A stretch of DNA of 63,390 nt, taken from CAZPZR01 sp964591105. Lineage in GTDB: Bacteria; Bacillota; Clostridia; Lachnospirales; Lachnospiraceae. Shown piece by piece: positions 16,360 to 24,876 of this stretch (positions are counted from its first letter, which is position 1; each line of letters opens with the position of its first letter). Both the position numbers and the translations under genes were made by a program. The stretch lies in assembly GCA_964591105.1 (NCBI GenBank), contig CAZPZR010000003.1, forward strand, positions 1 to 63,390, read 5' to 3'. Below the pieces are notes generated by a model. It was not told the origin of the DNA and made no database searches. It saw only the letters and a list, made by a program, of their open reading frames with translations.

Positions 16360-18519
16360 ATGGACAAAACATTTGAAAAAAGAAAAAAAGTAATCTATGA
16401 CTTGATTTGTGATGATTTATATGTGCCGATGAAACCAAAAGAACTTGCCATGCTTTTGCAAGTTCCAAAGGAAGAGCGAGAAGAGCTCCGTCAGGTTTTG
16501 GATGCACTGGAACAGGATGGAAAAATTTATTTGTCAAAGAAAGGCAAGTATTGCAAGGGAGTTGCGAAGCGAATCATAGGGACATACCGTGCGAATGCAA
16601 GGGGCTTCGGATTCGTTGTTCTTCCAGATGAAACAGATGATGTGTATATTCCGGAAGAGATGACCGGTGGTGCTCTTGATGGTGATGAAGTTGAAATCAC
16701 AATTACAAAGGAGCCGAAGGGACGTAGCCGAGAAGGAAAGATTGTTAGAATCGTAGAGAGAGGAACTACAAAGATTGTAGGTCTCTTTCAAATAAGAAAC
16801 GGAAAAAATTACGGATTTGTGCTTCCGGATAACCAGAAAATCGTAAAAGATATCTTTGTGCCAATTGAAAAGTCAAAAGGCGCGGTAAACGGACATAAAG
16901 TAGTAGTAGAATTGACTTCCTATGGTGGAGAAGGAATGAAGCCAGAAGGAAAAATTGTGGAAATCATTGGTCATGTAAATGACCCGGGAACAGACATTAT
17001 GTCGATTGTGAAGGGATATCATTTGCCAGTTGAATTCTCAGAAAAGGTATTGAACCAGGCAGAACGCGTGTCGAAGCCAGTCAGTGAAGCGGATATGGCT
17101 GGAAGAAAAGATCTGCGTCATTGGCAGATGGTAACGATTGATGGAGAAGACGCGAAAGACTTGGATGATGCGGTGTCTTTGACAAAAGAAGGAGACGAGT
17201 ATGTCTTAGGTGTGCACATTGCAGACGTAACGAATTATGTTCAGGAAAAGAGTGCGCTTGACAGGGAGGCACTGGAACGAGGTACGAGTGTATACTTGGT
17301 TGACCGTGTAATCCCGATGCTTCCACATGCGTTGTCGAACGGAATTTGTTCGCTGAATGCAGGGGAAGATCGCCTCGCACTTAGCTGTATCATGAAAGTG
17401 AATGCCAAAGGTGTCGTAGTTGATCACGAAATTGCGGAGACTGTTATTCATGTGGATGAGAGAATGAGTTATACAAGCGTTAAAAAAATCTTGGAAGACC
17501 ATGACGAGACAGAACGGGAAAAATATCAGGAATTGATTCCGATGTTTGAACGGATGAGAGAATTGTCAGCGATTTTACGAGAGCATCGAAGAAAACGTGG
17601 TTCCATCGATTTTGACTTCCCTGAGACGAAGATGATTTTAGATGAAAATGGTGTACCAGTGGATATTCAGCCATATGACCGTAACGTTGCAACGAAGATT
17701 ATTGAAGACTTTATGCTTCTTGCAAATGAAACAGTTGCAGAGGATTATTTTTGGCAGGAAATTCCATTTGTGTATCGTACCCATGAGACACCGGATGAAG
17801 AAAAAATACGCACATTAGCGACATTTATCAATAATTTTGGTTATTCTATGCACATTGGTGCCAATGAAATCCGCCCGAAAGAAGTTCAGAAACTTCTTGG
17901 AAAAGTAGAAGGGACACCGGAAGAGGCGCTAATCAGTCGTTTGGCACTTCGTTCCATGAAGCAGGCGAAGTACACACCAGAGAACACAGGACATTTTGGA
18001 CTGGCTGCGAAATATTACACACATTTCACGTCACCAATTCGTCGTTATCCTGATTTGCAGATTCATAGAATTATCAAAGATAATTTGCGTGGAAGAATGA
18101 ATGAAGCGAAAAGAGAGCATTATCAGACAATTTTACCAGATGTGACTAAGCAGGCGAGCGAGATGGAACGCCGCGCGGAAGAAGCAGAACGCGAAACAAT
18201 CAAATTGAAAAAAGTAGAGTATATGCAGAAGCACATTGGGGAAATATTTGAAGGAGTAATCTCTAGTATTACCAAGTGGGGCATGTATGTAGAATTGCCA
18301 AATACAATTGAAGGTCTTGTTCATGTTGCAAATATGACAGATGACCATTATGATTATTATGAAAGCCGTTATGAAATGGTCGGTGTTCGTACAGGAAAAA
18401 CATACAAATTAGGTCAGAAAATCAAGATTCGTGTAGTGAATGCAGATAAACTTTCCCGAACAATAGATTTTCAGATTGTGAGAGGAGGACGAGACGACAA
18501 TGGCGAAAACGAATGGTAA
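16360..18519 (+). CDS. rnr: Ribonuclease R
   Basis: This 719-aa 3'-to-5' exoribonuclease degrades structured RNA and works with tmRNA on stalled messages. Order: N-terminal winged-helix (about 5-65), two cold-shock OB domains (about 70-220), RNB catalytic domain with the Asp cluster at 261, 264, 267, 269 and 270 (DGEDAKDLDD), and a C-terminal S1 domain from about 626 (GEIFEGVISSITKWGMYVEL). AAAAGGAGG lies before ATG16360. The gene end overlaps smpB by 20 bases, so the two are translationally linked. Confidence 0.96.
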   Translation: MDKTFEKRKKVIYDLICDDLYVPMKPKELAMLLQVPKEEREELRQVLDALEQDGKIYLSKKGKYCKGVAKRIIGTYRANARGFGFVVLPDETDDVYIPEEMTGGALDGDEVEITITKEPKGRSREGKIVRIVERGTTKIVGLFQIRNGKNYGFVLPDNQKIVKDIFVPIEKSKGAVNGHKVVVELTSYGGEGMKPEGKIVEIIGHVNDPGTDIMSIVKGYHLPVEFSEKVLNQAERVSKPVSEADMAGRKDLRHWQMVTIDGEDAKDLDDAVSLTKEGDEYVLGVHIADVTNYVQEKSALDREALERGTSVYLVDRVIPMLPHALSNGICSLNAGEDRLALSCIMKVNAKGVVVDHEIAETVIHVDERMSYTSVKKILEDHDETEREKYQELIPMFERMRELSAILREHRRKRGSIDFDFPETKMILDENGVPVDIQPYDRNVATKIIEDFMLLANETVAEDYFWQEIPFVYRTHETPDEEKIRTLATFINNFGYSMHIGANEIRPKEVQKLLGKVEGTPEEALISRLALRSMKQAKYTPENTGHFGLAAKYYTHFTSPIRRYPDLQIHRIIKDNLRGRMNEAKREHYQTILPDVTKQASEMERRAEEAERETIKLKKVEYMQKHIGEIFEGVISSITKWGMYVELPNTIEGLVHVANMTDDHYDYYESRYEMVGVRTGKTYKLGQKIKIRVVNADKLSRTIDFQIVRGGRDDNGENEW

Positions 18520-18967
18520 ATTAGTAGCGAATAATAAAAAGGCATATCATGATTATTTTATTCTGGAAAATGTAGAAGCAGGAATTGCGCTGCATGGTAC
18601 GGAAGTGAAATCTCTCCGCATGGGAAAATGCAGTATTAAAGAATCGTTTATCCGTGTGGAAAATGGAGAAATGTTCATCTATGGTATGAATATCAGTCCA
18701 TATGAAAAGGGAAATATTTTCAACAAAGATCCATTGCGTGTGCGAAAGCTGCTGTTGCACAAGTCAGAAATTAATAAGCTTTTTGGAAAGACAAAAGAAA
18801 AAGGAATGTCCATTGTTCCACTGAAAGTTTATTTCAAAGGAAGTCTTGTGAAAGTAGAAATCGGACTTGCAAAAGGAAAAAAATTATATGATAAACGTCA
18901 GGATATTGCGAAGAAAGATATGAAGCGTGAAGCAGAACGTGACTTTAAAGTTCGTAATCTGATGTAA
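18500..18967 (+). CDS. smpB: SsrA-binding protein SmpB
   Basis: This 155-aa protein binds the tRNA-like part of tmRNA and carries it to stalled ribosomes. Typical runs are NKKAYHDYFILENVEAGI, LHGTEVKSLR and the basic C-terminal tail DKRQDIAKKDMKREAERD that enters the empty mRNA channel. AGAGGAGG lies before ATG18500 inside the end of rnr. Its RNA partner ssrA lies about 340 bases downstream. Confidence 0.97.
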   Translation: MAKTNGKLVANNKKAYHDYFILENVEAGIALHGTEVKSLRMGKCSIKESFIRVENGEMFIYGMNISPYEKGNIFNKDPLRVRKLLLHKSEINKLFGKTKEKGMSIVPLKVYFKGSLVKVEIGLAKGKKLYDKRQDIAKKDMKREAERDFKVRNLM

Positions 18968-18980
18968 ATGGAGGAGACAC

Positions 18981-19217
18981 ATGGTACCAACATCAAAAGA
19001 TGAATTGCGTAAATTAGTGACACAGACAACGGTAGAAACTTATGAAGAATTAACACCACAGTTGATACAGTTGATTGATCAAACAAAAAAAGATGGATCA
19101 TTGACAGAAGCACAGAAACAGGACGAAATTTCACTGCATATGATGGGATATGTAAAATCATGTACAAATGAAATTATTATCGAAGTTCTTGGAGAAATTC
19201 TTGGGTTAGAAGACTAG
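18981..19217 (+). CDS. Small acidic helical protein of unknown function (78 aa)
   Basis: This small ORF has a clear ribosome site (GGAGGAG) and starts 13 bases after smpB, so it is very likely expressed with rnr-smpB. The product looks all-helical and soluble, with a Gln/Glu-rich middle and the C-terminal run NEIIIEVLGEILGLED. No domain is recognised and there is no signal peptide. Its place between smpB and ssrA suggests, but does not prove, a link with ribosome rescue. Confidence 0.7.
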   Translation: MVPTSKDELRKLVTQTTVETYEELTPQLIQLIDQTKKDGSLTEAQKQDEISLHMMGYVKSCTNEIIIEVLGEILGLED

Positions 19218-19234
19218 AAAATCCACAAGAAGAC

Positions 19235-19263
19235 TTGACAAAAGAAATAGGTAATACTATAAT
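19235..19263 (+). promoter_or_regulatory. Consensus sigma-A promoter of ssrA
   Basis: TTGACA (19235-19240), exactly 17 bases and TATAAT (19258-19263) match the consensus perfectly. Transcription would start near 19270, giving about 40 bases of 5' precursor before mature tmRNA. Confidence 0.92.
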
Positions 19264-19310
19264 ATTTAGGTCTAATGAAAAGAACGTCTGCGAACCAGAA
19301 GACAAGATTA

Positions 19311-19655
19311 GGGCTTGTACTGGTTTCGACGGGGGTCTGGAAGTTGGAGAAGCCATCCGTAGCGGGACACTACGTTAAAAGTTCCAATTAAATATAAACG
19401 CAGACAATAATTTAGCGTACGCTGCCTAATTCGGCAGCAGTCGGCCTTAGGTCATCCGCTGCTTAAGTAACCGGCTTCAACGAGGCGGAGCACTTCGTTT
19501 CCAAAGCTTTGAGGAGATGGAAGATTTTATGAAGCTACTAAAGTTGGGAACCTGTCATTAGGTGCTCGGCGGAGGGAATGTTAGAATAATGACTGTGATG
19601 GGAGATGCTCTGGTGGATGGGCTTTCGGACGCGGGTTCAACTCCCGCCAGGTCCA
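19311..19655 (+). ncRNA. ssrA: Transfer-messenger RNA (tmRNA)
   Basis: The 5' end GGGCTTGTACTGGTTTCGACGG and the 3' T arm GCGGGTTCAACTCCCGC form the tRNA-like domain; GGGCTTG (19311-19317) pairs with CAGGTCC (19648-19654) with G-T pairs allowed. The tag frame starts at GCA19400 and ends at TAA19427-19429, giving the degradation tag ADNNLAYAA. Pseudoknot-rich sequence follows. After discriminator A19655 comes CTA, so CCA is not encoded. It labels stalled nascent proteins for proteolysis with SmpB. Confidence 0.96.
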
Positions 19656-19657
19656 CT

Positions 19658-19704
19658 AAAAAACGTCAGAACTGTTATTTTTAATAACAGTTCTGACGTT
19701 TTTT
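19658..19704. terminator. Bidirectional terminator of ssrA and the convergent gene
   Basis: A stem of about 20 bp (AAAAAACGTCAGAACTGTTA and its complement) with a short T/A-rich loop and T tracts in both directions. The stop codon of the minus-strand hydrolase lies in the loop. Confidence 0.92.
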
Positions 19705-20820
19705 AATTGGTGACATTTTCTTAAACTCTTTTGCAGAAATCTGGAACAGGCGAATAAGTGCCTCTTTTACTTGATGTTTTGTCGTACTGTCTGTGTCAGA
19801 AATACTAAGGATTAAGTTCTTAATACAATTCTGAGAATGTTCGGTCATTTCAGAAAAGCAAGTGACACCTGTGGATGCAATAATTCCAAACAAAGTTTCT
19901 ACAATGACTCTTCGTTCGTCAAGTTCTAATTCTGCCAGCCATTGATCAATACTCGTTTTCCAAAGAAGAGCAAAGGAGTCAATGGAATCCAGAAAATGAA
20001 AACGATCATCCTCGATTACCCACGTATACGGATTGTGCTGCAAGATGGTAGAAGCAGTACTTTCCACTACGAGATAATTTTTTTCCTCTTCCAGCAGCAG
20101 ACCAATGATAGATGATTGTGGAATATATTTGTAAATAAAATCTCGAATTCTCAAATAGCCTGTGGAATGATAAAAATCCTCTGTAAATCCAGGTCCGTCA
20201 AAATTATAGATACGAGTGACACGCTTTTGCATTCTTGCAGGCAAAGAAGCGGCCGCATATACAGCAAGATTTCCACCTTTTGAATGGCCGCCAAAATAAA
20301 AATGTCCCCGATAATGTTTCATCATGTCCATGGCATACGCAACTGCCTCTTTCTGGGAAGGGATTTCTGGAAGAAAGCTTAAATTAAAGTCTTCCTGCCA
20401 TCCGATGATTGAATTATCTGTTCCGCGGAAAGCAATATAATATTCATTGCGACCAATTCGATAAGTGGTAGCAGAAAATTGCTGTTGTTTGTCTTTGTCA
20501 AAAATATCAACATGATTTGCAACTTTCAAATCTCCATGTCTTCCACCTTGCTTTAAAAGTTCAATCAAGGATTGATCCTCCTGAGCAGTCAATACACCGG
20601 TGATTAATTCAGTGTAATCGCCTACAAGAAAATGAGATACAGGGTAGGAAAATGCATTTTTACCAATCGAAGAATCCTGATAAATATAATAAGACATCTG
20701 CGCGAGAATTAAGGCATCAATGTCAGTGAAAGACTTTTCTTTAAAAGAAATATCCTGATATAGACGCGCATATGTAAGCATGTTCGGATGAACCGATAAT
20801 TTATGATGTAAATGTTTCAT
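19681..20820 (-). CDS. Alpha/beta-hydrolase fold protein, DUF2974 / Mbeg1-like
   Basis: This 379-aa cytoplasmic protein has a lipase-like core: YYIAFRGTDNSIIGWQEDF (127-145) with the oxyanion strand, and the nucleophile elbow GGHSKGG with Ser180. The family (DUF2974) is common in Firmicutes and its substrate is unknown. The start at 20820 is chosen because AAGGAGG lies eight bases upstream; the longer frame to 20877 adds 19 residues before that site. The last codons (KKRQNCY) are encoded inside the terminator stem shared with ssrA. Confidence 0.82.
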   Translation of the reverse strand: MKHLHHKLSVHPNMLTYARLYQDISFKEKSFTDIDALILAQMSYYIYQDSSIGKNAFSYPVSHFLVGDYTELITGVLTAQEDQSLIELLKQGGRHGDLKVANHVDIFDKDKQQQFSATTYRIGRNEYYIAFRGTDNSIIGWQEDFNLSFLPEIPSQKEAVAYAMDMMKHYRGHFYFGGHSKGGNLAVYAAASLPARMQKRVTRIYNFDGPGFTEDFYHSTGYLRIRDFIYKYIPQSSIIGLLLEEEKNYLVVESTASTILQHNPYTWVIEDDRFHFLDSIDSFALLWKTSIDQWLAELELDERRVIVETLFGIIASTGVTCFSEMTEHSQNCIKNLILSISDTDSTTKHQVKEALIRLFQISAKEFKKMSPIKKRQNCY

Positions 20821-20885
20821 GAAAGTCCTCCTTGTGGAATATAGGAGTATTTTAGCTGATACAAAAAGGAAGTGCAATGATTACT

Positions 20886-20928
20886 TGTTTGTAAACAGGG
20901 ATACATTTTCTTTTTTCTATGCTATAAT
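20886..20928 (+). promoter_or_regulatory. Promoter region of the WYL regulator with a dyad
   Basis: The extended -10 TGCTATAAT ends at 20928. A perfect dyad TGTTT-GT-AAACA at 20886-20897 lies just upstream of the -35 position. It may be an operator, possibly for the WYL protein itself. Confidence 0.45.
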
Positions 20929-20959
20929 TATAGTACTGTTTCAGCGAAAGGAGTACATT

Positions 20960-21952
20960 ATGCCAAAAGGAACGAATCAGAAATTCAAAATCTATCGCCT
21001 GGCTCAGATTATGCTGGAAAAAACCGACGATGAACATTACATTACAATGCCAGAAATCATGGATTCTTTGAAAGAATATGAGATTACGGCAGATCGAAAG
21101 AGCATATACAACGATTTGCGCGATTTAGAAAAATTCGGAATAGAAGTTGAGGGAGAACCAGTTGGAAACCGTTATCATTACCATGTGATAAATCGACCAT
21201 TTGAGCTTCCGGAGTTGAAACTATTAGTGGATGCAATCCAGTCATCTAAATTTATTACAGAGAAAAAGACGAATGCGCTGATTAAGAAATTGGAAAAGCT
21301 GGTTAGCAAGTATGATGCAATGAAACTACAGAGACAGGTCTATGTATCTGGGCGAATTAAGACGATGAACGAAAGTATCTATTATACCGTAGATGCGATT
21401 CATAATGCGATTTCAGAGAATCGTAAGATTCGTTTCCAATATTATCAGTGGAATGTAAAAAAAGAAATGGAATTGCGTCATCAAGGTGCATATTATTGTA
21501 TCAGTCCATGGGGGCTTTCCTGGGATGATGAAAATTACTATCTAGTGGGATATGATTCTCGGGCAGAGATGATCAAGCATTACCGAGTAGATAAGATGCT
21601 GCACATTGAGATGACAGAAGAAATGCGCGATGGAAAAGAATATTTTAAGAAACTTGATATGGCAGATTATGCGAAAAAAAGTTTTGGCATGTTTGGTGGA
21701 AAGGAACAGGAAGTAAAACTTTTGGTGAAGAATGAACTGGCGGGTGTGATCATCGACAGATTCGGAAAAGATATCATGATGATTCCATCTGATAAGACAC
21801 ATTTCACAGTAAAGATTCGAGTACACGTGAGCCCACAATTTTTAGGATGGATTATTTCACTTGGGGCAGGGATCAAAATCATTTCTCCAGATGATGTGGT
21901 GAAACAGATGCAGCAGGAAATACAACGATTAACAGAACAATACGAGATATAA
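20960..21952 (+). CDS. WYL domain transcriptional regulator
   Basis: This 330-aa protein has an N-terminal winged HTH (about 8-70, with EITADRKSIYNDLRDLEKFG) and a WYL domain around YYLVGYDS (193-200), followed by a WCX C-terminal domain. Such regulators often sense nucleic acid or other ligands. ATG20960 is preferred because AAAGGAG lies nine bases before it; the open frame extends upstream without a ribosome site. It is divergent from the hydrolase gene, so the 139-base gap carries both promoters. Confidence 0.88.
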   Translation: MPKGTNQKFKIYRLAQIMLEKTDDEHYITMPEIMDSLKEYEITADRKSIYNDLRDLEKFGIEVEGEPVGNRYHYHVINRPFELPELKLLVDAIQSSKFITEKKTNALIKKLEKLVSKYDAMKLQRQVYVSGRIKTMNESIYYTVDAIHNAISENRKIRFQYYQWNVKKEMELRHQGAYYCISPWGLSWDDENYYLVGYDSRAEMIKHYRVDKMLHIEMTEEMRDGKEYFKKLDMADYAKKSFGMFGGKEQEVKLLVKNELAGVIIDRFGKDIMMIPSDKTHFTVKIRVHVSPQFLGWIISLGAGIKIISPDDVVKQMQQEIQRLTEQYEI

Positions 21953-21953
21953 G

Positions 21954-21984
21954 AAAAAAGTCCGACGAAAAATCGGACTTTTTT
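21954..21984. terminator. Bidirectional terminator
   Basis: The stem AAAAAAGTCCGA/TCGGACTTTTTT with a 7-nt loop closes the WYL gene and the convergent capA gene. Confidence 0.9.
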
Positions 21985-21988
21985 ATAT

Positions 21989-23128
21989 CTACAAATCTTT
22001 ACTATAGGATTCGACTTTATCGAGAACACGTTGCTTCTCATTGTCTGTAAGAGGGGTTGGACAATAGTCATTGTAGCCGCTGGAAGAGGAGAGGGAGCAA
22101 GGGATTAAGGTTAAGTCGTCGCTTGCGGTTAAAGCACCATCCTCGAAATGGAAGGTTTGCTGCACGATCATAGTGTCCTTGTCAGAAGGATTTGAATTTC
22201 CACCAAAACAGAAGTTTCCGAGGCTGTAAGCAATGTATTTTCCATTATACTTTTCAACGCCCTGCAAGACATGTGGATGATGTCCAATGACAAGATCTGC
22301 ACCTTCATCAATGGCAAGATGTGCTAACTTCTTTTGTGTATCATTCGGGAGATATTCTCGCTCAATACCCCAGTGGAAATTTGCAATAATAATTTGTGCG
22401 CCAGCCTCTTTTAAAGCCTGAATGTTTTTCTTTACATCATCGGCACAACCTTCGTGGGTTGCAAGCTCATAAATACCCGTGACACCGACTTTGATGCCCT
22501 TCACATCCAGGACCTTCACTCTTTCATAACCGAAACTTTCAATACCAGCATCATCCAAGGTCTGAATTGTATCGGTATAACTTTTTTCCCCATAATCGTG
22601 GCTGTGATTATTGGCAATGTTCGCTGCTTCTACAGAACTTCCGGTTAAAATGGATACAAATTCTGGGGAAGACTTGAACGCAAATGTTTTATCTGCACGA
22701 GATGTTTCGTTTGTAAAAGTTCCTTCCATATTTACAATAGTCAAGTCATCTTTTTCAAAGATTTCTCTTACATTTTGAAGAAAATAGTCTGCACCTTGTG
22801 CTTCATAATAAGCATTCAGGCTGGTTGCATAGTTGAAATTTTCATCGGTTCCAAGAGTGCAATCACCGGTAGAACTGATAGTAATGGATACTTTTTCAGG
22901 CTCTTTCTTTACTTCCTCTTGTTGAATCTTGATATCTTTCAAATCCGCGTCTTCAATCGTTGCAGATGTCTCTTTTTCGGCAGGATGATTTCTCTGGAAA
23001 ATGAGATATCCAAGAATGAAAAATTCAACACAAAGACACAGAGAAGCAGCAAGGATCAAGCGTCTGCGGATCACTTTTTTTCTCTGGAATTGTTTTTTTT
23101 TCTTTTTTGCATACTTAATATGATTCAT
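21989..23128 (-). CDS. CapA family protein (PGA_cap metallophosphatase fold)
   Basis: This 379-aa protein has a lysine-rich cytoplasmic N-terminus, one membrane anchor (about 24-44) and an outside CapA domain starting at ISSTGDCTLG, with NMEGTFT, NIANNHSHDYG, NFHWGIE and GHHPHVLQG, all typical metal-binding family runs. CapA of Bacillus takes part in poly-gamma-glutamate export, but most single CapA proteins in Clostridia have no assigned role, and no capBC is present here. The start at 23128 has AAGGAG upstream; the longer frame to 23179 does not. Confidence 0.85.
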   Translation of the reverse strand: MNHIKYAKKKKKQFQRKKVIRRRLILAASLCLCVEFFILGYLIFQRNHPAEKETSATIEDADLKDIKIQQEEVKKEPEKVSITISSTGDCTLGTDENFNYATSLNAYYEAQGADYFLQNVREIFEKDDLTIVNMEGTFTNETSRADKTFAFKSSPEFVSILTGSSVEAANIANNHSHDYGEKSYTDTIQTLDDAGIESFGYERVKVLDVKGIKVGVTGIYELATHEGCADDVKKNIQALKEAGAQIIIANFHWGIEREYLPNDTQKKLAHLAIDEGADLVIGHHPHVLQGVEKYNGKYIAYSLGNFCFGGNSNPSDKDTMIVQQTFHFEDGALTASDDLTLIPCSLSSSSGYNDYCPTPLTDNEKQRVLDKVESYSKDL

Positions 23129-23170
23129 GATGTACTCCTTGCAATGTTTTCGTTCGCAACTAATGAGTTC

Positions 23171-23199
23171 ATTATACATGACGAAAAACCGTAGGACAA
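23171..23199 (-). promoter_or_regulatory. Promoter of capA
   Basis: On the minus strand TTGTCC, 17 bases and TATAAT lie about 45 bases before the capA start. Confidence 0.6.
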
Positions 23200-23260
23200 G
23201 TAATTAAGCATAGTCATTTAAATAATTTGTATGCTAAGATAGAAAAAAAGGAGGGAGCTT

Positions 23261-23881
23261 ATGAGATATTATATTGCAGATTGTCATTTCTTCCATGGGG
23301 CATTGAATCAAGTAATGGATTGCAGAGGATTTGCAAATGTAGAAGAAATGAATGAATATATGATTCGCCAGTGGAATCGAAAAGTGCGTCCGAATGATGA
23401 AGTGGTAATTCTGGGAGATTTTTCCTGGGGGAAGGCAGAAGAAACGAACCGGTTGCTGGAAAAATTACATGGCAGATTATATTTGATAGAGGGAAATCAC
23501 GATCATTATCTAACGAATAGCGAATTTAATCGGAATCGATTTGTGTGGATCAAACCGTACGAAGAAATGCGTGACCAGGGGCGAAAAGTAGTTCTTAGTC
23601 ATTATCCAATCATGTGCTATAACGGGCAATATCGATTGGACGAGAAAGGCAATCCAAAGACGTATATGCTTTATGGACATGTTCACGATACCTTTGACCA
23701 GAAACTGTTAGAGCAATTTCAGAGCATAACACGTGCAAATGAGCGGGAAAATCCAGATGGACAGGTGAGAAATATTCCATGCAACATGATTAACTGTTTC
23801 TGCATGTATTCCGATTATCAACCGCTGACATTGGATGAGTGGATTGGATACATTGAGAAGAAAGAGAAAATTAGTTTATAG
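23261..23881 (+). CDS. Calcineurin-like metallophosphoesterase
   Basis: This 206-aa protein has all motifs of the two-metal phosphoesterase fold: ADCHF (Asp7, His9), GDFSWG (Asp53), GNHD (Asn79-Asp81), LSHYPI and GHVHD. It resembles the short phosphohydrolases seen in phages and Clostridia, whose substrates are not known. AAGGAGG lies before the ATG. It is divergent from capA and followed by a gene remnant. Confidence 0.87.
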   Translation: MRYYIADCHFFHGALNQVMDCRGFANVEEMNEYMIRQWNRKVRPNDEVVILGDFSWGKAEETNRLLEKLHGRLYLIEGNHDHYLTNSEFNRNRFVWIKPYEEMRDQGRKVVLSHYPIMCYNGQYRLDEKGNPKTYMLYGHVHDTFDQKLLEQFQSITRANERENPDGQVRNIPCNMINCFCMYSDYQPLTLDEWIGYIEKKEKISL

Positions 23882-24005
23882 AAAAATCAAATAAGAGTTT
23901 TTTTTTATGTGTATTACCAATTGGCGTAAAAATATAGATATGTTGTATACTTTACATGAACAGACCGAGGTACGAAAAAGAATGGTCAGGAGAGGCAGAA
24001 ATCAA

Positions 24006-24172
24006 ATGATTTATAAAGACAGGCGAGTGGAACATGACAGAAAGTGGAGTGGAATAAAAGCGAAATTTGGAAGCGATGATTTGTTACCACTGTGGATTGC
24101 AGATATGGATTTTGAAGCACCTAAGTGTGTGAAAAATGCATTGAAAGAATATGTGGATTTTGGAGTGTTTGG
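24006..24172 (+). pseudogene. N-terminal remnant of a MalY/PatB-type aminotransferase
   Basis: From ATG24006, preceded by AGGAGAGG, the frame encodes about 55 residues that fit the beginning of PatB/MalY C-S lyases (RVEHDRKWSG, LLPLWIADMDFEAPKCV, ALKEYVDFGVFGF). Homology then ends, the frame runs 14 more codons and stops at 24218. A whole protein would be about 390 aa, so over 85 percent is missing, including the PLP lysine. The break falls where permease sequence begins. This fits one deletion or an assembly join. Confidence 0.75.
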
Positions 24173-24822
24173 ATTCCAAGGATGGAAAGAAGATTATAGC
24201 AGCCTTTATGTCGAATAAAGATAAAATGATTGAAAACATGTTTGCATCATTTAGATTGCTCATTCCATCTGTGCTGCTTGCGCTGGTTGTTGCCATTATT
24301 TTTGGTACGATCATGGGAATGAACAAGAGAATTCGAGAAGTGCTTCATCCAGTGATTTACGCATTTAGCGTAATTCCATCCATCCTGTTATCACCATTTG
24401 TGTTACTTTTAGCACCAACTTTGTACTCAGCATCTATTTTCCTTGTTGTGTACAACATCGTGTGGGCAACATTATTTGCTACAATTACAGGAATTATGAC
24501 CATCGACAAGCGATACTTAGATAAAGCGGCAACTTTGGAATTGACAGGGGTGAAAAGATTTACGAAAGTAATCTTACCAGCAGCGAGCCCTTCGATTTTA
24601 GCAGGGTTTGTAAACTCATTGAGAAGTTCCTTTGTAATGCTTGTTTTCGCCGAAATGTATGGTGGCGGTTCCGGTATGGGTTACTTTGTAAAGAAGAATT
24701 CAGAACTTGGTGTATTTGCGAATACCTGGGTGGGATTTGTATTTATGGTAATCGTATTGGTTGTTGTAATGCAGGTGTTTGAGAAAATAAAAGAACGATT
24801 GTTGAAATGGACAATTGATTAA
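24173..24822 (+). pseudogene. C-terminal part of an ABC permease (NitT/TauT type), 5' end lost
   Basis: The frame encodes about 215 residues of a binding-protein-dependent permease with four or five membrane helices. The conserved cytoplasmic EAA-type loop reads AATLELTGVKRFTKVILPAASPSI. Normal permeases of this family are 250 aa or longer and start with another helix, which is absent. No ribosome site precedes any in-frame start, since the ATG at 24151 lies within the aminotransferase remnant. The ATPase and binding-protein genes expected nearby are missing. It is almost surely non-functional. Confidence 0.75.
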
Positions 24823-24840
24823 ATGGAACAGGCAGATATG

Positions 24841-24875
24841 AAAATGGGACGATGTTAAACATCGTCCCATTTTTT
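24841..24875. terminator. Bidirectional terminator
   Basis: The stem AAAATGGGACGATG/CATCGTCCCATTTT with loop TTAAA and T tracts on both sides ends purC on the minus strand and the permease remnant on the plus strand. Confidence 0.9.
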
Positions 24876-24876
24876 G

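Noticed and set aside
23907..24005. N-terminal extension of the aminotransferase remnant
   Set aside because: The ribosome site AGGAGAGG and the family start MIYKDRRVEH point to ATG24006; the earlier part shows no homology.
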